Shown here one piece after another: positions 35,229-43,244 of a stretch of 64,000 nt of DNA (its first letter is position 1; the number at the start of each line of letters is the position of its first letter). The stretch is from positions 3,558,001 through 3,622,000 of the forward strand of contig OY282382.1 in assembly GCA_958295905.1 (NCBI GenBank), given 5' to 3'. A program made the position numbers and the translations under genes. Below the pieces are notes generated by a model, which did not search any database, had not been told where the DNA came from, and was given only the letters and a program-made list of their open reading frames with translations. This DNA is from an uncultured Vicinamibacterales bacterium (lineage in GTDB: Bacteria > Acidobacteriota > Vicinamibacteria > Vicinamibacterales > UBA8438).

Positions 35229-35261
35229 CCTTCCGCGGCGCCGGCGCATCAGGGAGACGAT

Positions 35262-36032
35262 ATGGCGCAGTGGATCCGTTTCGAGCAAGACGGGGCGATC
35301 GGCTTCGGCACCTTGTCCGGCGACACCATCGCGGTGCACACCGGCAACCTGTTCGAGAACCCGACGGCGTCGGGCGCGGGCCGGTCGATCGACGAGGTCA
35401 CGCTGTTGCCCCCGGTGCCGGCCGGCAAGATGGTGGCGCTGTGGAACAACTCTCGGGCGATGGCCGAGAAGACGGGGCAGACGGAGCCGCCCGAGCCGCT
35501 GTACTTCATCAAGGCCAACGGTTCGTACCTCGGTCCCGGGGGCACGATTCGCAAGCCGCGGTCCTACGGCGGCAAGGTGGTGTACGAGGGCGAGCTGGGC
35601 ATCGTCATCGGCCGCGAGTGCCGGGCCGTCGACACGGCCGGGGCCGCCGCGCGCATCTTCGGCTATACCTGCGTCAACGACGTCACCGCGGTCGGCATCC
35701 TCGGGAAGGACTCGTCGTTCACGCAGTGGACGCGGGCCAAGAGCTTCGACACGTTCGGCGTCTTCGGTCCCGCGGTGGCGACCGGCCTCGACCCCTCGTC
35801 GCTGTCGATCCGCACCGTGCTGAATGGTCAGGAGCGGCAGAACTATCCGGTGACCGACCTCTTTTTTCAGCCGGACCGGATCGTGAGCGCGATATCGCAG
35901 GACATGACGCTGCACCCGGGGGACGTCATCTGTTGCGGCACCTCGGTGGGGGTCGGCTCCATGAAGCCGGGCAGCACCGTGGAGGTGACGATCGACGGGG
36001 TCGGCACGCTCCGCAACCGGTACGAGGAGTAG
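35262..36032 (+). CDS. Fumarylacetoacetate hydrolase family protein
   Basis: The 256-residue enzyme starts at ATG 35262 with AGGGAGA just upstream; the long open frame before it runs through repeats and is rejected. The FAH C-terminal fold is clear: NNSRAMAEK, PLYFIKANGSYLGPGG, the metal ligands E-x-E in YEGELGIVIG, and D in YTCVNDVTA. The C-terminal half has PVTDLFFQPDRIVSAISQ, MTLHPGDVICCGT and VGVGSMKPG. Members hydrolyse or decarboxylate beta-keto acids with Mg2+, typically in aromatic catabolism; which one is uncertain. The last 50 bp are duplicated downstream. Confidence 0.9.
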   Translation: MAQWIRFEQDGAIGFGTLSGDTIAVHTGNLFENPTASGAGRSIDEVTLLPPVPAGKMVALWNNSRAMAEKTGQTEPPEPLYFIKANGSYLGPGGTIRKPRSYGGKVVYEGELGIVIGRECRAVDTAGAAARIFGYTCVNDVTAVGILGKDSSFTQWTRAKSFDTFGVFGPAVATGLDPSSLSIRTVLNGQERQNYPVTDLFFQPDRIVSAISQDMTLHPGDVICCGTSVGVGSMKPGSTVEVTIDGVGTLRNRYEE

Positions 36033-36197
36033 AGGAGTAGAAGGCAGCGCAGCGGAACCGGGCCGTCGGTCGGCGGGGTTGGATGCGTTGTGGAAGTGAC
36101 GATCGACGGGGTCGGCACGCTCCGCAACCGGTACGAGGAGTATGAAGGCAGCGCAGCGGAACCGGGCCGTCGGTCGGCGGGGTTGGATGCGTTGGCG
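35980..36197 (+). repeat. 111-bp tandem duplication at the FAH gene end
   Basis: Unit 1 (about 35980-36090) and unit 2 (about 36091-36197) share GGTCGGCACGCTCCGCAACC, GGTACGAGGAGTA and a 50-bp block starting GGCAGCGCAGCGGAACCGGG. Unit 1 carries the gene's TAG stop and a short AGGAGTAG stutter; in unit 2 the TAG has become TATG. The copies differ by substitutions and indels, so they are not a simple assembly overlap. No gene is visible in 36033-36325. Confidence 0.88.
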
Positions 36198-36325
36198 GCG
36201 CGGCCAGGCGGCGGGCGGAGCCGCAGGCGCGTGATTTCGATTTCGGACGCCGGCGTCGGCGCGGCCGGCGGCATCGAAGCAGAACGGGCGCCCGCCGCGA
36301 CTCGGCGGGCGCGGGGAGGACAGGC

Positions 36326-37279
36326 ATGAGGACGCGATACGCGATGGTGCGGTGGATCGGAACCGGAGTCTGCGGCCTGCTGGCGGCGTCGGCCGCGTCG
36401 GCCGGCCAGACGGCCCGGGGGGAGGCGTCGGGGCGGGACCTGCAGGGGGTCTGGGACTTCCGCAGCGCCGTTCCCTTCGAGCGCCCCGACGACTTCGCGG
36501 GGCGCGCGACGCTGACCCCCGAGGAGGCGGCGGCGTTCGCGCAGGAGCGGGTGGACGCCCAGAACGTCGACCTGTGGCGCGACGAGAACGGCCGGCTGCC
36601 GGTGTCCGGCGGCTACAACAACTTCTGGTACGACCGCGGCACCTCCCTCGGCGAGGAACGCCGGACGTCGCTGGTGGTCGACCCGCCCGACGGCAGGATT
36701 CCCGCGCGCAGCGACGAGGCCCGGGCCCGCGGCGAGCGGCGGCGGACCCTGCTCGGGCGCGACGCGTTCGGTCCCGAGGACCGCGGGGCGTTCGAGCGGT
36801 GCATCATGGGGTTCAACGCCGGTCCGCCGATGAACCCCAGCGCCTACAACAACAACATGCAGCTCTTCCAGACCGGCGCCCACGTCGTGATCCTCAACGA
36901 GATGGTGCACGACGTCCGCGTCGTCCCCCTCGACGGCCCGCCGCACCTGCCCGGCCACGTCCGGCAGTGGAAGGGCGACTCGCGGGGCCGGTGGGAAGGG
37001 GACACCCTGGTCGTCGAGACCCGGAACTTCACCGGCAAGACCAGCTTCCGCGGGTCCGGGCCGGACATGCGCTTGGTCGAGCGGTTCACCCGGCTCGACG
37101 CCGACCGCCTCGTCTACGAGTACACCGTCGACGACGCCGCGTCGTTCGCGCAGCCGTGGTCGGTGCGGGTGGTCATGCGGCGGTCGGACAGCCCGCTCTT
37201 CGAGTACGCCTGCCACGAGGGCAACTACGGCATGGAGAACCTGCTCGTCTCGGCCCGCGCCCGCGAGCGGGAGCGGTAG
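36326..37279 (+). CDS. Secreted DLQGVWD-family protein, paralogue 2
   Basis: The 317-residue protein starts at ATG 36326 behind GGGGAGGAC. The signal peptide ends near AASAGQ. Shared landmarks are DLQGVWDFRSAVPFERP, YNNFWYDRGTSLGEERRTSLV, CIMGFNAGPPMNPSAYNNN, MQLFQTGAHVVILNEMVHD, GDSRGRWEGDTLVVETRNF, ERFTRLDADRLVYEYTVDD and YACHEGNYGMENL. It is the closest relative of the truncated copy at 38303-38890, near identity over the shared segments. Function is unknown; a secreted binding protein is a guess. Confidence 0.85.
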   Translation: MRTRYAMVRWIGTGVCGLLAASAASAGQTARGEASGRDLQGVWDFRSAVPFERPDDFAGRATLTPEEAAAFAQERVDAQNVDLWRDENGRLPVSGGYNNFWYDRGTSLGEERRTSLVVDPPDGRIPARSDEARARGERRRTLLGRDAFGPEDRGAFERCIMGFNAGPPMNPSAYNNNMQLFQTGAHVVILNEMVHDVRVVPLDGPPHLPGHVRQWKGDSRGRWEGDTLVVETRNFTGKTSFRGSGPDMRLVERFTRLDADRLVYEYTVDDAASFAQPWSVRVVMRRSDSPLFEYACHEGNYGMENLLVSARARERER

Positions 37280-37313
37280 CCGGGTTCCGCCCTGCCGTCA
37301 GGTACCGACGCGG

Positions 37314-37400
37314 CTCGCTCGACAACGCTCCCGCCGTCCCGCAGGGCACCGTCACCGGCATCAGGGGCAGCGGCAAGTTCTCGAACGAACGTTGCTTCGG
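37314..37400 (+). pseudogene. Remnant of a second spondin-protein gene
   Basis: A frame here reads SLDNAPAVPQGTVTGIRGSG then KFSNER and breaks. It matches SLDNPPTDPQGAITSIRGTG followed by KFSNER, encoded near 39565-39645 in the intact spondin gene. The nucleotide match is also clear. It is what remains of the downstream gene after a tandem duplication of the gene pair. Confidence 0.75.
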
Positions 37401-37481
37401 CGGCTGGCGGCGGGGCGCCCGGGGGCGTCTGGACCCGAGCGGAGTGGTGTAGAAGCGGCTGCGGCTGTCGTCGGTCCGGCG

Positions 37482-37639
37482 GGTGCACGTCAAATCGTGA
37501 CGTGACTGCCCCGGGTGCCGTCAGGTTGGCGATTTCCGTACCGTTCTCGGCACCGAAGCCCTCTCGAACGGGCTTTGGCGGATGGTGATCCATCGGGGAC
37601 CGGTTCCAGCGGCGGCGCCTCACTTTCTTGACGTGCACC
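37482..37639 (-). repeat. Family B MITE-like repeat, copy 3
   Basis: 158 bp with perfect 11-bp inverted ends GGTGCACGTCA and TGACGTGCACC. The interior includes GTGCCGTCAGGTTGGCGAT, CTCTCGAACGGGCTTTGG and CCAGCGGCGGCGCCTCACTT. It is the best-preserved member of the family. Confidence 0.8.
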
Positions 37640-37734
37640 CTCGTCCGGCCCGCCGATGGACTTCCACGTGACCATTGGTTATAGGTAACGCGGGCACTGC
37701 GTTGAACGCGCGCGGGTGGAGCGGCGCGCCGGAC

Positions 37735-37894
37735 CATCCCACGTTCCGCCACCGCCGTGCGCAGGCGGAATCGTGGCGGGTCCTGGGGCTCCGGACGTGC
37801 GGAATCGTGGGTCTCAACGGCGCCGGCCGGTCGGCAAGACGGTGGCGCCCCCTCGAATCGGGTGCGGGCCGTCACGCGCAGTCAGCGTGGGATG
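37735..37894 (+). repeat. Family A MITE-like repeat, copy 3
   Basis: 160 bp, ends CATCCCACGTT and AGCGTGGGATG. It lies 95 bp after the family-B element. A 30-codon frame at 37975-38067, with AGGGAGGGA upstream, follows it but matches nothing known. The rest of 37280-38079 has no supported gene. Confidence 0.78.
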
Positions 37895-38079
37895 CTCCTG
37901 AGCGGCGCGCCGGCGGCATGCGCATGCTACGCTTGCAGCCTGTACCGACACGTGTTCCAGGGAGGGACGACACGATGCGGGCATGGATGTCGCCGGGGGC
38001 TTGGTTCGGCGGGGGCGGGGACTGCAAGGCGGGGCTTCCACCGGGCCGAGCGGCACAAACCCAATAGGGATCCGTGCTG

Positions 38080-38286
38080 TCAAGCGTCCGATCCCGATGC
38101 GTTGCGTTCCAGTAGGTGCTTGATGAGCATCCGGACATCCTGTTTGACGTCGTCGATGTTCTTGGTGATGGCACGATGCGCGTTCGCGTTCTCGGACCGA
38201 ATCCACTCCAGCCTGACCACCAGCCACACGAGCACCAGCAGGGCCCCCGCGCCTTCGAGCGTCATCACTCTGACTAAATCACCCAT
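38080..38286 (-). CDS. Small membrane-anchored coiled-coil protein
   Basis: A 68-residue protein starts at ATG 38286. After MGDLVRVMTLEG comes one hydrophobic helix (AGALLVLVWLVVRLEW), then a charged amphipathic segment (SENANAHRAITKNIDDVKQD, VRMLIKHLLERN). It resembles the protein at 595-963 in layout and in the NAHxAITxNID motif. Such small proteins are common in bacterial genomes and have no assigned role. It is divergent from the truncated DLQGVWD copy, whose 5' end is only about 20 bp away. Confidence 0.6.
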   Translation of the reverse strand: MGDLVRVMTLEGAGALLVLVWLVVRLEWIRSENANAHRAITKNIDDVKQDVRMLIKHLLERNASGSDA

Positions 38287-38302
38287 GAAGACATCGTAAC
38301 AT

Positions 38303-38890
38303 TGAGGACGCGACACGCGATGGTGCGGTGGATCGAGCCGGAGTCTGCGGCCTGCTGGCGGCGTCGGCCGCGGCGGCCGGCGAGACGGCCCGGGGGGGGA
38401 GGCGTCGGGGCGGGACCTGCAGGGGGTCTGGGACTTCCGCAGCGCCGTTCCCTTCGCGCGCCCCACGATTTCGCGGGGGCGCGCGACAACCGGCGCCCAC
38501 GTCGTGATCCTCAACGAGATGGTGCACGACGTCCGCGTCGTCCCCCTCGACGGCCCGCCGCACCTGCCCGGCCACGTCCGGCAGTGGAAGGGCGACTCGC
38601 GGGGCCGGTGGGAAGGGGACACCCTGGTCGTCGAGACCCGGAACTTCACCGGCAAGACCAGCTTCCGCGGGTCCGGCCCGGACATGCGCCTGGTCGAGCG
38701 GTTCACCCGGCTCGACGCCGACCGCCTCGTCTACGAGTACACCGTCGACGACGCCGCGTCGTTCGCGCAGCCGTGGTCGGTGCGGGTGGTCATGCGGCGG
38801 TCGGACAGCCCGCTCTTCGAGTACGCCTGCCACGAGGGCAACTACGGCATGGAGAACCTGCTCGTCTCGGCCCGCGCCCGGGAGCGGTAG
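38303..38890 (+). pseudogene. Truncated DLQGVWD-family copy
   Basis: It repeats the start of the 36326-37279 gene (GGACGCGACACGCGATGGTGC, signal-peptide region, DLQGVWDFRSAVPF) with small indels that break the frame. It then jumps from the position equivalent to about 36500 to that of about 36875. The remaining C-terminal half (VILNEMVHD through YACHEGNYGMENL) is nearly identical to the intact copy. The central 370 bp are deleted. A 128-codon open frame from about 38504 survives but has no signal peptide. Confidence 0.85.
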
Positions 38891-38994
38891 CCGGGTTCCG
38901 CCCTGCCGTCCGGCGCCGGCGCGGTGCAGCGGCGGAAGTCTGCGCAGGACCGCACAGGACTCCCGGCCCGTTGGCGGGGGAGCGCAATCCGACG

Positions 38995-40794
38995 ATGAAG
39001 TACTGCTCTGAACAACGCATTTGGCGGCGACTGGTAGCGGTCCTCGTGTCGACGGGCGGCGCTCTCTGGCCTGCGCCGCCGGTCGCGGCGCAGGCCGGCG
39101 GCGCATCGGAAGCCACCTACGAGGTGACGTTTCAGGGCAACTGGACCACCGCGAGCACGCCGGACGGCGTCGTCGGGGGCGCGCACTTCACGACCTTGAT
39201 CGGCGCCGTCCACAACGACCGCGTGACCTTCTGGCGCCGCGGCGGCCGTGCCTCGCCGGGGGTCGAGGCCGTGGCGGAGCTCGGCGCGACGCGCAGGTTC
39301 GAGTCTGAAATCGGGGCCTCGCTCCACGCCGCGTCCGTCATCAAGCGGGGCGTCGGGGGGGGCGGCACCAGCAGAGCGACATTCTCGATCGACGTCACCA
39401 GGGACCACCCGCTGGTCACCCTGCTGTCGATGATCGGGCCCAGCCCCGACTGGTTCGTCGGCATCTCGGGGCGGTCCCTGCTGGATGGATCGGGCCGATG
39501 GGTGCCGCGGTTGGAGGTCGACCTGTTTCCCTACGATGCCGGCACCGAGGAGGGCGCCGAGTTCTCGCTCGACAATCCTCCCACCGACCCGCAGGGCGCC
39601 ATCACCAGCATCCGGGGTACGGGCAAGTTCTCGAACGAACGCATGGCCGGTTTGACCATCGTTCGCCGGGAGGCGCCGGCGCCGACGGTGCGCCTGCGGG
39701 CGTCTCCCAACCCGGTCGCCGAGGGCGGTTCGGTGACGGTCACGGCGACGCTGTCGCAGGCGCTGGCGGGCGGCGTGACGATTCCGCTGACGCTGACCGC
39801 GGGCACGGCCGAGCCGGGCGACTACGGCTCGCTGGCGGGCATCGCGATCGACGGCGGCTCGACCACCGGCACGGGCGCGGTCACGACGACGAACGACGTC
39901 GACGAGGACGACGAAACGTTCACGGTGGCGCTGGGCAGTCTGCCGTCGTCGGTGGCGGCGGGCAGCCCGTCCTCGGTCGAGGTGACGATACGCGACGAGG
40001 GGCCGGTTGCCGTTCCGGGCCTGACCTTCTCTCCCCGGCGGGTGACGGTGACCGAGGGCTCGACGGCCGCCTACGAGGTGGCGCTCGACGCGGCGCCGTC
40101 CCCGTCGGTCACGGTGTCGGTGGACAGCGGCGATACGGGCGCGGCGACGGTCTCGCCTGCGTCGCTGGACTTCACGACGTCGAACTGGCGCACGCCGCGG
40201 CAGGTGACGGTGACGGGTGTGCAGGACGCCGACGCGACGGATGAAGCGGTGACGGTGACGCACGGCGGCACCGGGGTGACCACGGGGACGGTCACCGTAC
40301 AGGTGGACGACGACGACACGGCCCCGCCGGAGCGGCCCGGGCGGCCCGACGCGACCCCCCGGGACGGGATGCTCGACGTGTCGTGGCCGGCCGTTCCGGG
40401 CGCGGAGAGCTACACGGTGCAGTGGAAGTCCGGTTTGGACGAGTACTCCGACGCGCGGCAGCAGACCGTCCGGACACCCTCGGCCAAGCTCTCGGGGTTG
40501 ACCAACGGCGTGGCCTACACGGTGCGCGTCCGTGCGAGCAGCGCGGGCGGTGACAGCGACTGGTCGGAAGAGGCGACGGGGACGCCGCTTCAGCCCGTTC
40601 CCGCGCTGCCGGCGGCCGGCGCCGGCCTGCTCGGTCTGTTGCTCGCGTTGCTCGGCGCCCGGCGGCGGGCGCCGACGATGAACCGGCTCTTGTCACGCCC
40701 CGGTCACCCGGCGACTGCGGCCACGTCGACCACCGCCGTCGTGCAGCGCGGCTGCGGCACCGGCTCACGGTGTTCCCGCAAGCTCTCGATGTGA
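38995..40794 (+). CDS. Spondin / Calx-beta / Fn3 surface protein with C-terminal membrane anchor
   Basis: The 599-residue protein starts at ATG 38995. The order is signal peptide (ending near PVAAQA), spondin domain (YEVTFQGNWTTASTPDGVVGG, AHFTTLIGAVHN, residues about 41-220), a Calx-beta-like domain (VRLRASPNPVAEGGSVTVTA, DDETFTVAL), a second beta domain with FTTSNWRTPRQVTVTGVQD, and fibronectin type III (VSWPAVPGAESYTVQW). The end PALPAAGAGLLGLLLALLGARRR looks like a sorting or anchor signal. A further 40 residues follow before the stop and overlap the HicB gene antisense, so the original stop may have been lost. It is probably a surface adhesin or matrix protein. Confidence 0.82.
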   Translation: MKYCSEQRIWRRLVAVLVSTGGALWPAPPVAAQAGGASEATYEVTFQGNWTTASTPDGVVGGAHFTTLIGAVHNDRVTFWRRGGRASPGVEAVAELGATRRFESEIGASLHAASVIKRGVGGGGTSRATFSIDVTRDHPLVTLLSMIGPSPDWFVGISGRSLLDGSGRWVPRLEVDLFPYDAGTEEGAEFSLDNPPTDPQGAITSIRGTGKFSNERMAGLTIVRREAPAPTVRLRASPNPVAEGGSVTVTATLSQALAGGVTIPLTLTAGTAEPGDYGSLAGIAIDGGSTTGTGAVTTTNDVDEDDETFTVALGSLPSSVAAGSPSSVEVTIRDEGPVAVPGLTFSPRRVTVTEGSTAAYEVALDAAPSPSVTVSVDSGDTGAATVSPASLDFTTSNWRTPRQVTVTGVQDADATDEAVTVTHGGTGVTTGTVTVQVDDDDTAPPERPGRPDATPRDGMLDVSWPAVPGAESYTVQWKSGLDEYSDARQQTVRTPSAKLSGLTNGVAYTVRVRASSAGGDSDWSEEATGTPLQPVPALPAAGAGLLGLLLALLGARRRAPTMNRLLSRPGHPATAATSTTAVVQRGCGTGSRCSRKLSM

Positions 40795-40925
40795 AACCGG
40801 ATTGCCTTGCTGATCTCACGAACTGCTTCATCTTCGGAAGCGCCGGTCGCAACGCACCCGGGCAAGTCGGGAACGTAGGCGGCGTAGTTCCTCGGCGATC
40901 TCTCGATGACGATCGCGTATCGCAT
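40704..40925 (-). CDS. hicB: HicB family antitoxin
   Basis: A 73-residue protein starting at ATG 40925. MRYAIVIERSPRNYAAYVPD, LPGCVATGASEDEAVREISK and AIRFHIESLRE are the HicB partial RNase-H fold. The ribbon-helix-helix DNA-binding tail found in long HicB proteins is absent. It lies 4 bp downstream of the HicA gene, forming a type II toxin-antitoxin pair. Its 3' end overlaps the C-terminal extension of the spondin-protein gene on the other strand. Confidence 0.88.
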   Translation of the reverse strand: MRYAIVIERSPRNYAAYVPDLPGCVATGASEDEAVREISKAIRFHIESLREHREPVPQPRCTTAVVDVAAVAG

Positions 40926-40929
40926 GCCT

Positions 40930-41121
40930 TCACTCCTTCACCCCGGCCCGCTTCACGACGCTGGCCCAGGTGCCTCGCGGAAAGTCGTCGTTCAGCTTGC
41001 CGGCGATGGTCACGGTTCCGGGCTTGTCCGGATGCCGGTACTGACGATGGCTCCCTCTGGTACGAACGAGCAACCACCCGTCCCGTTCCACCAAGCGGAT
41101 TGCGTCCCGGACCTTCGGCAC
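40930..41121 (-). CDS. hicA: HicA family toxin (mRNA interferase)
   Basis: The 63-residue protein uses GTG 41121 as the likely start. The HicA signature is complete: VERDGWLLVRTRGSHRQYRHP with the catalytic histidine, then GTVTIAGKLNDDFPRGTW. HicA toxins cleave mRNA and are neutralised by HicB, encoded next in the operon. No strong ribosome site is seen. Confidence 0.88.
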   Translation of the reverse strand: MPKVRDAIRLVERDGWLLVRTRGSHRQYRHPDKPGTVTIAGKLNDDFPRGTWASVVKRAGVKE

Positions 41122-41124
41122 GGG

Positions 41125-41208
41125 TCAGGTCCATTGTGCGCGCGGGGTCAGGCCGAACAGCTCGCGGTCCCTGTCCTTGTCGAGCGTCTCGAACACCGAA
41201 TCATCGTA
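41125..41208 (-). pseudogene. Orphan C-terminal coding fragment
   Basis: A minus-strand frame ends DDSVFETLDKDRDRELFGLTP then RAQWT and stops at 41125, just upstream of hicA. It joins in frame to the antisense shadow of the next gene but reads as genuine protein only over this last stretch. It is probably the 3' end of a lost gene; the family is not recognised. Confidence 0.3.
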
Positions 41209-41264
41209 CCACGGGCTGCCACGGGGCAGCGCGGATGTCGGCGGCGGGCCGCTCAGAGCCTGCG

Positions 41265-42206
41265 TCATTGGCTCGCCTGCTCCTCGGCGCGGTGGCCCGC
41301 GAGGATCCCCTCCATGCCGTAGTTCCCCTCGTGGCAGGCGTACTCGAACATCCCGCCGCCGTTGGCGATCATCGGCAGCACGACGGTCCAGTCGCGCGTG
41401 TACGTCGCCCGATCGCTGAGGGTCATCTCGTAGTCGATGCTGTTCGGACCGGTGCGGGTGAACCGTTCGACGAGGCGGAGGTTGTCGACGGGGAACCCGC
41501 GGAACACCTGCTTGGGGCTGAAGTTGGTGGTCTCCACGACGAGCGTGCCGCCCTCCCAGCGGCCGCGCGAATCGCCGTTCCACAGGCGGACCCCGGAGGC
41601 GACGTGGGGGCGCCCGTCGAGGCTGACCACGCGGGTCTCGTTGATCATTTCGTTCAGCAGCACCACCGAGTCGGGCGTCTGGAGGATCAGGATGTTGCTG
41701 TTGTAGTTGTTGGGGACCCGGGGGGTGCCGCGGGTGATGCAGCGCTCCCACAGGTTGCGGTCGGTCCACGAGTCGGCGGGATGGTCGCGCCGGCGGGCTT
41801 GGCTCTCGGCCGCGCGCCGCTCCGCCGCCGGTGTGAGGGCGGGGATGCGCCCGTCCGCCGGATCGACGATCAGCGATGTGCGGGTCAGGGCGTTGCGGGA
41901 TCCGTCGCGCCACTGCGAGCCGTAGTTGCCGGGGCTGCCCCGCCGCGGGGCCGCGTCGAACGCCGCGAACCGCCGCCGCTCGCGCGCCGCTGCTTCCTCC
42001 TCGCTCAGGAACTCGCGGTCGCCGGCGTCGGCCGCGCGCTCGAGGGGGGTGCCGGTGGTCTGGTCCCAGACGCCCTGCAGATCGGGGTGCCCCCACGGGG
42101 TCCGCTCGAGGGCCCACCCGTCGTCCGTCTCCTGGGCGGCGCCCGGCGCCGCCGTCAGACCGAGCGCCAACGCCGCCGCCAACGTCGTGACACGGATAGA
42201 GCGCAT
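41265..42206 (-). CDS. Secreted DLQGVWD-family protein, paralogue 3
   Basis: The 313-residue protein starts at ATG 42206, with AAGGAGG six bases upstream. The signal peptide ends near APGAAQET. It shares PDLQGVWDQTTGTPLER, RTSLIVDPADGRIPAL, YNSNILILQTPDSVVLLNEMI, GDSRGRWEGGTLVVETTNF, RLVERFTRTG and YACHEGNYGMEGIL with the other paralogues but is clearly more diverged. It lies downstream of a broken SMP-30 gene, whose stop codon overlaps its ribosome site, suggesting an ancestral operon. Function is unknown. Confidence 0.85.
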   Translation of the reverse strand: MRSIRVTTLAAALALGLTAAPGAAQETDDGWALERTPWGHPDLQGVWDQTTGTPLERAADAGDREFLSEEEAAARERRRFAAFDAAPRRGSPGNYGSQWRDGSRNALTRTSLIVDPADGRIPALTPAAERRAAESQARRRDHPADSWTDRNLWERCITRGTPRVPNNYNSNILILQTPDSVVLLNEMINETRVVSLDGRPHVASGVRLWNGDSRGRWEGGTLVVETTNFSPKQVFRGFPVDNLRLVERFTRTGPNSIDYEMTLSDRATYTRDWTVVLPMIANGGGMFEYACHEGNYGMEGILAGHRAEEQASQ

Positions 42207-42218
42207 GGTCGACCTCCT

Positions 42219-42415
42219 TTACACCGCCGAACCACCCGGGTCGGGGGAGAAGGCGATGCCGTTCGGGCCGTCTGCTCGGCCAGACGGGTGGGTTCGCCCC
42301 CGGGGCTCAGCCGATAGATGCCGTTCGCGTCCTGCTCCCGCGCCTCGGGGCTTCGGCAGCCCCGCCGGGGGGCGGTGAAGTAGAGCGAGCCGTCGACGTG
42401 TCGTTCATCCCCGAA
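42219..42415 (-). pseudogene. SMP-30/gluconolactonase fragment
   Basis: The minus strand reads VFGDERHVDGSLYFTAP, then ANGIYRLSPGGEPTRLAEQT, and in another frame GPNGIAFSPDPGGSAV with TAA at 42219. DGSLYFT...GxYRLSPxG...RPNGIAFSPD is the conserved centre of the SMP-30/gluconolactonase/LRE-like propeller. Most of the gene is missing and at least one frameshift is present. The stop overlaps the AAGGAGG of the next gene. Confidence 0.65.
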
Positions 42416-42544
42416 CACATGGTCAGTGCCGCAAGCGTAGCATGCGCGGTGGGGAAGCCGGATGCCGCATCCTTGCCGGTCCATCTCCCGTGCAACACAG
42501 TGTCCGTGTTACATTGTCTTTGTGTCAGAACACGGAGATCGACG

Positions 42545-42787
42545 ATGAAGAACGTCACCATTACGCTGCCGGAGGATCTTGCGCGGTGGGTACGGGTTCG
42601 GGCGGCGGAGGAGGAACGCAGCGTCTCGAAGTGGATCGCCGAGCTCCTCGACGGGATGCGGCGTCAGGAGGACGAGTACGACGTGGCGATGAAGCAATTC
42701 CTGGCAATCGAGCCCCGGAAGAGGGAGTGGGGCGACGGTCGGAAGCCGACTCGCGAGGAACTGCATGATCGAGCCGGTCTTCGTTGA
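42545..42787 (+). CDS. VapB-type ribbon-helix-helix antitoxin
   Basis: An 80-residue protein starts at ATG 42545. MKNVTITLPEDLARWVRVRA followed by AEEERSVSKWIAELLDGM is a CopG/Arc ribbon-helix-helix DNA-binding fold. The acidic C-terminal tail would bind the toxin. It overlaps the PIN-domain gene by 23 bp, the usual antitoxin-first order. The promoter region just upstream is noticeably AT-richer (GTGTTACATTGTCTTTGTG), and autoregulation there is likely. Confidence 0.85.
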   Translation: MKNVTITLPEDLARWVRVRAAEEERSVSKWIAELLDGMRRQEDEYDVAMKQFLAIEPRKREWGDGRKPTREELHDRAGLR

Positions 42788-43244
42788 CACGAACGTGATC
42801 GTCTACCGGTATGACTCGAGCGTTCCGGACAAGCAGTCGCGCGCCGACGAGTGGTTGAGGTTGGTTTGGGATCGTCGTTCGGGCCGTCTGAGCACCCAGG
42901 TCCTGCAGGAGTTCTACTCCACGGTCACCCGCGAGCTGAAGCCGGCCATGCCGGTGGCCGATGCGCGGCGGCTTGTTCGTCGTCTGTCGTCCTGGCGGCC
43001 GCTTCCCGTCGACCTCCCGGTTCTGGAACGCGCTTGGCTCCTGCAGGATCGCTTTTCCCTGTCCTGGTGGGACGCCTCGATCGTGGCGGCGGCACAGACG
43101 TGCGAATGCGGGATTCTCTTGACGGAGGACCTGCAGCACGGCCGGGTGTTCGACACCGTCCGCGTGATCGATCCCTTCGCATCGCCGGAGCGGACGCCGG
43201 CGGAGATACTGCAAGTGACTACCGCGGTCGGGAGGAGCGGGTGA
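42765..43244 (+). CDS. PIN-domain toxin, VapC type
   Basis: A 159-residue protein starts at ATG 42765. It has the four acidic positions of PIN nucleases: D in FVDTNVIVYRYD, E in QVLQEFYSTV, D in SLSWWDASIVAAA and D in LLTEDLQHG. VapC toxins cleave tRNA or rRNA in a Mg2+-dependent manner. The antitoxin gene overlaps its start. Its stop TGA overlaps the ATG of the dCTP deaminase gene. Confidence 0.88.
   Translation: MIEPVFVDTNVIVYRYDSSVPDKQSRADEWLRLVWDRRSGRLSTQVLQEFYSTVTRELKPAMPVADARRLVRRLSSWRPLPVDLPVLERAWLLQDRFSLSWWDASIVAAAQTCECGILLTEDLQHGRVFDTVRVIDPFASPERTPAEILQVTTAVGRSG

Noticed and set aside
33432-35261. Long plus-strand frame fused upstream of the FAH-family protein
   Set aside because: It runs antisense to the PQQ-propeller gene and through repeats; ATG 35262 gives a normal-length family member.
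37975-38067. A 30-codon frame with a good ribosome site (AGGGAGGGA)
   Set aside because: It has no homology I recognise and lies among repeats and remnants; it is at most the 5' end of a lost gene.
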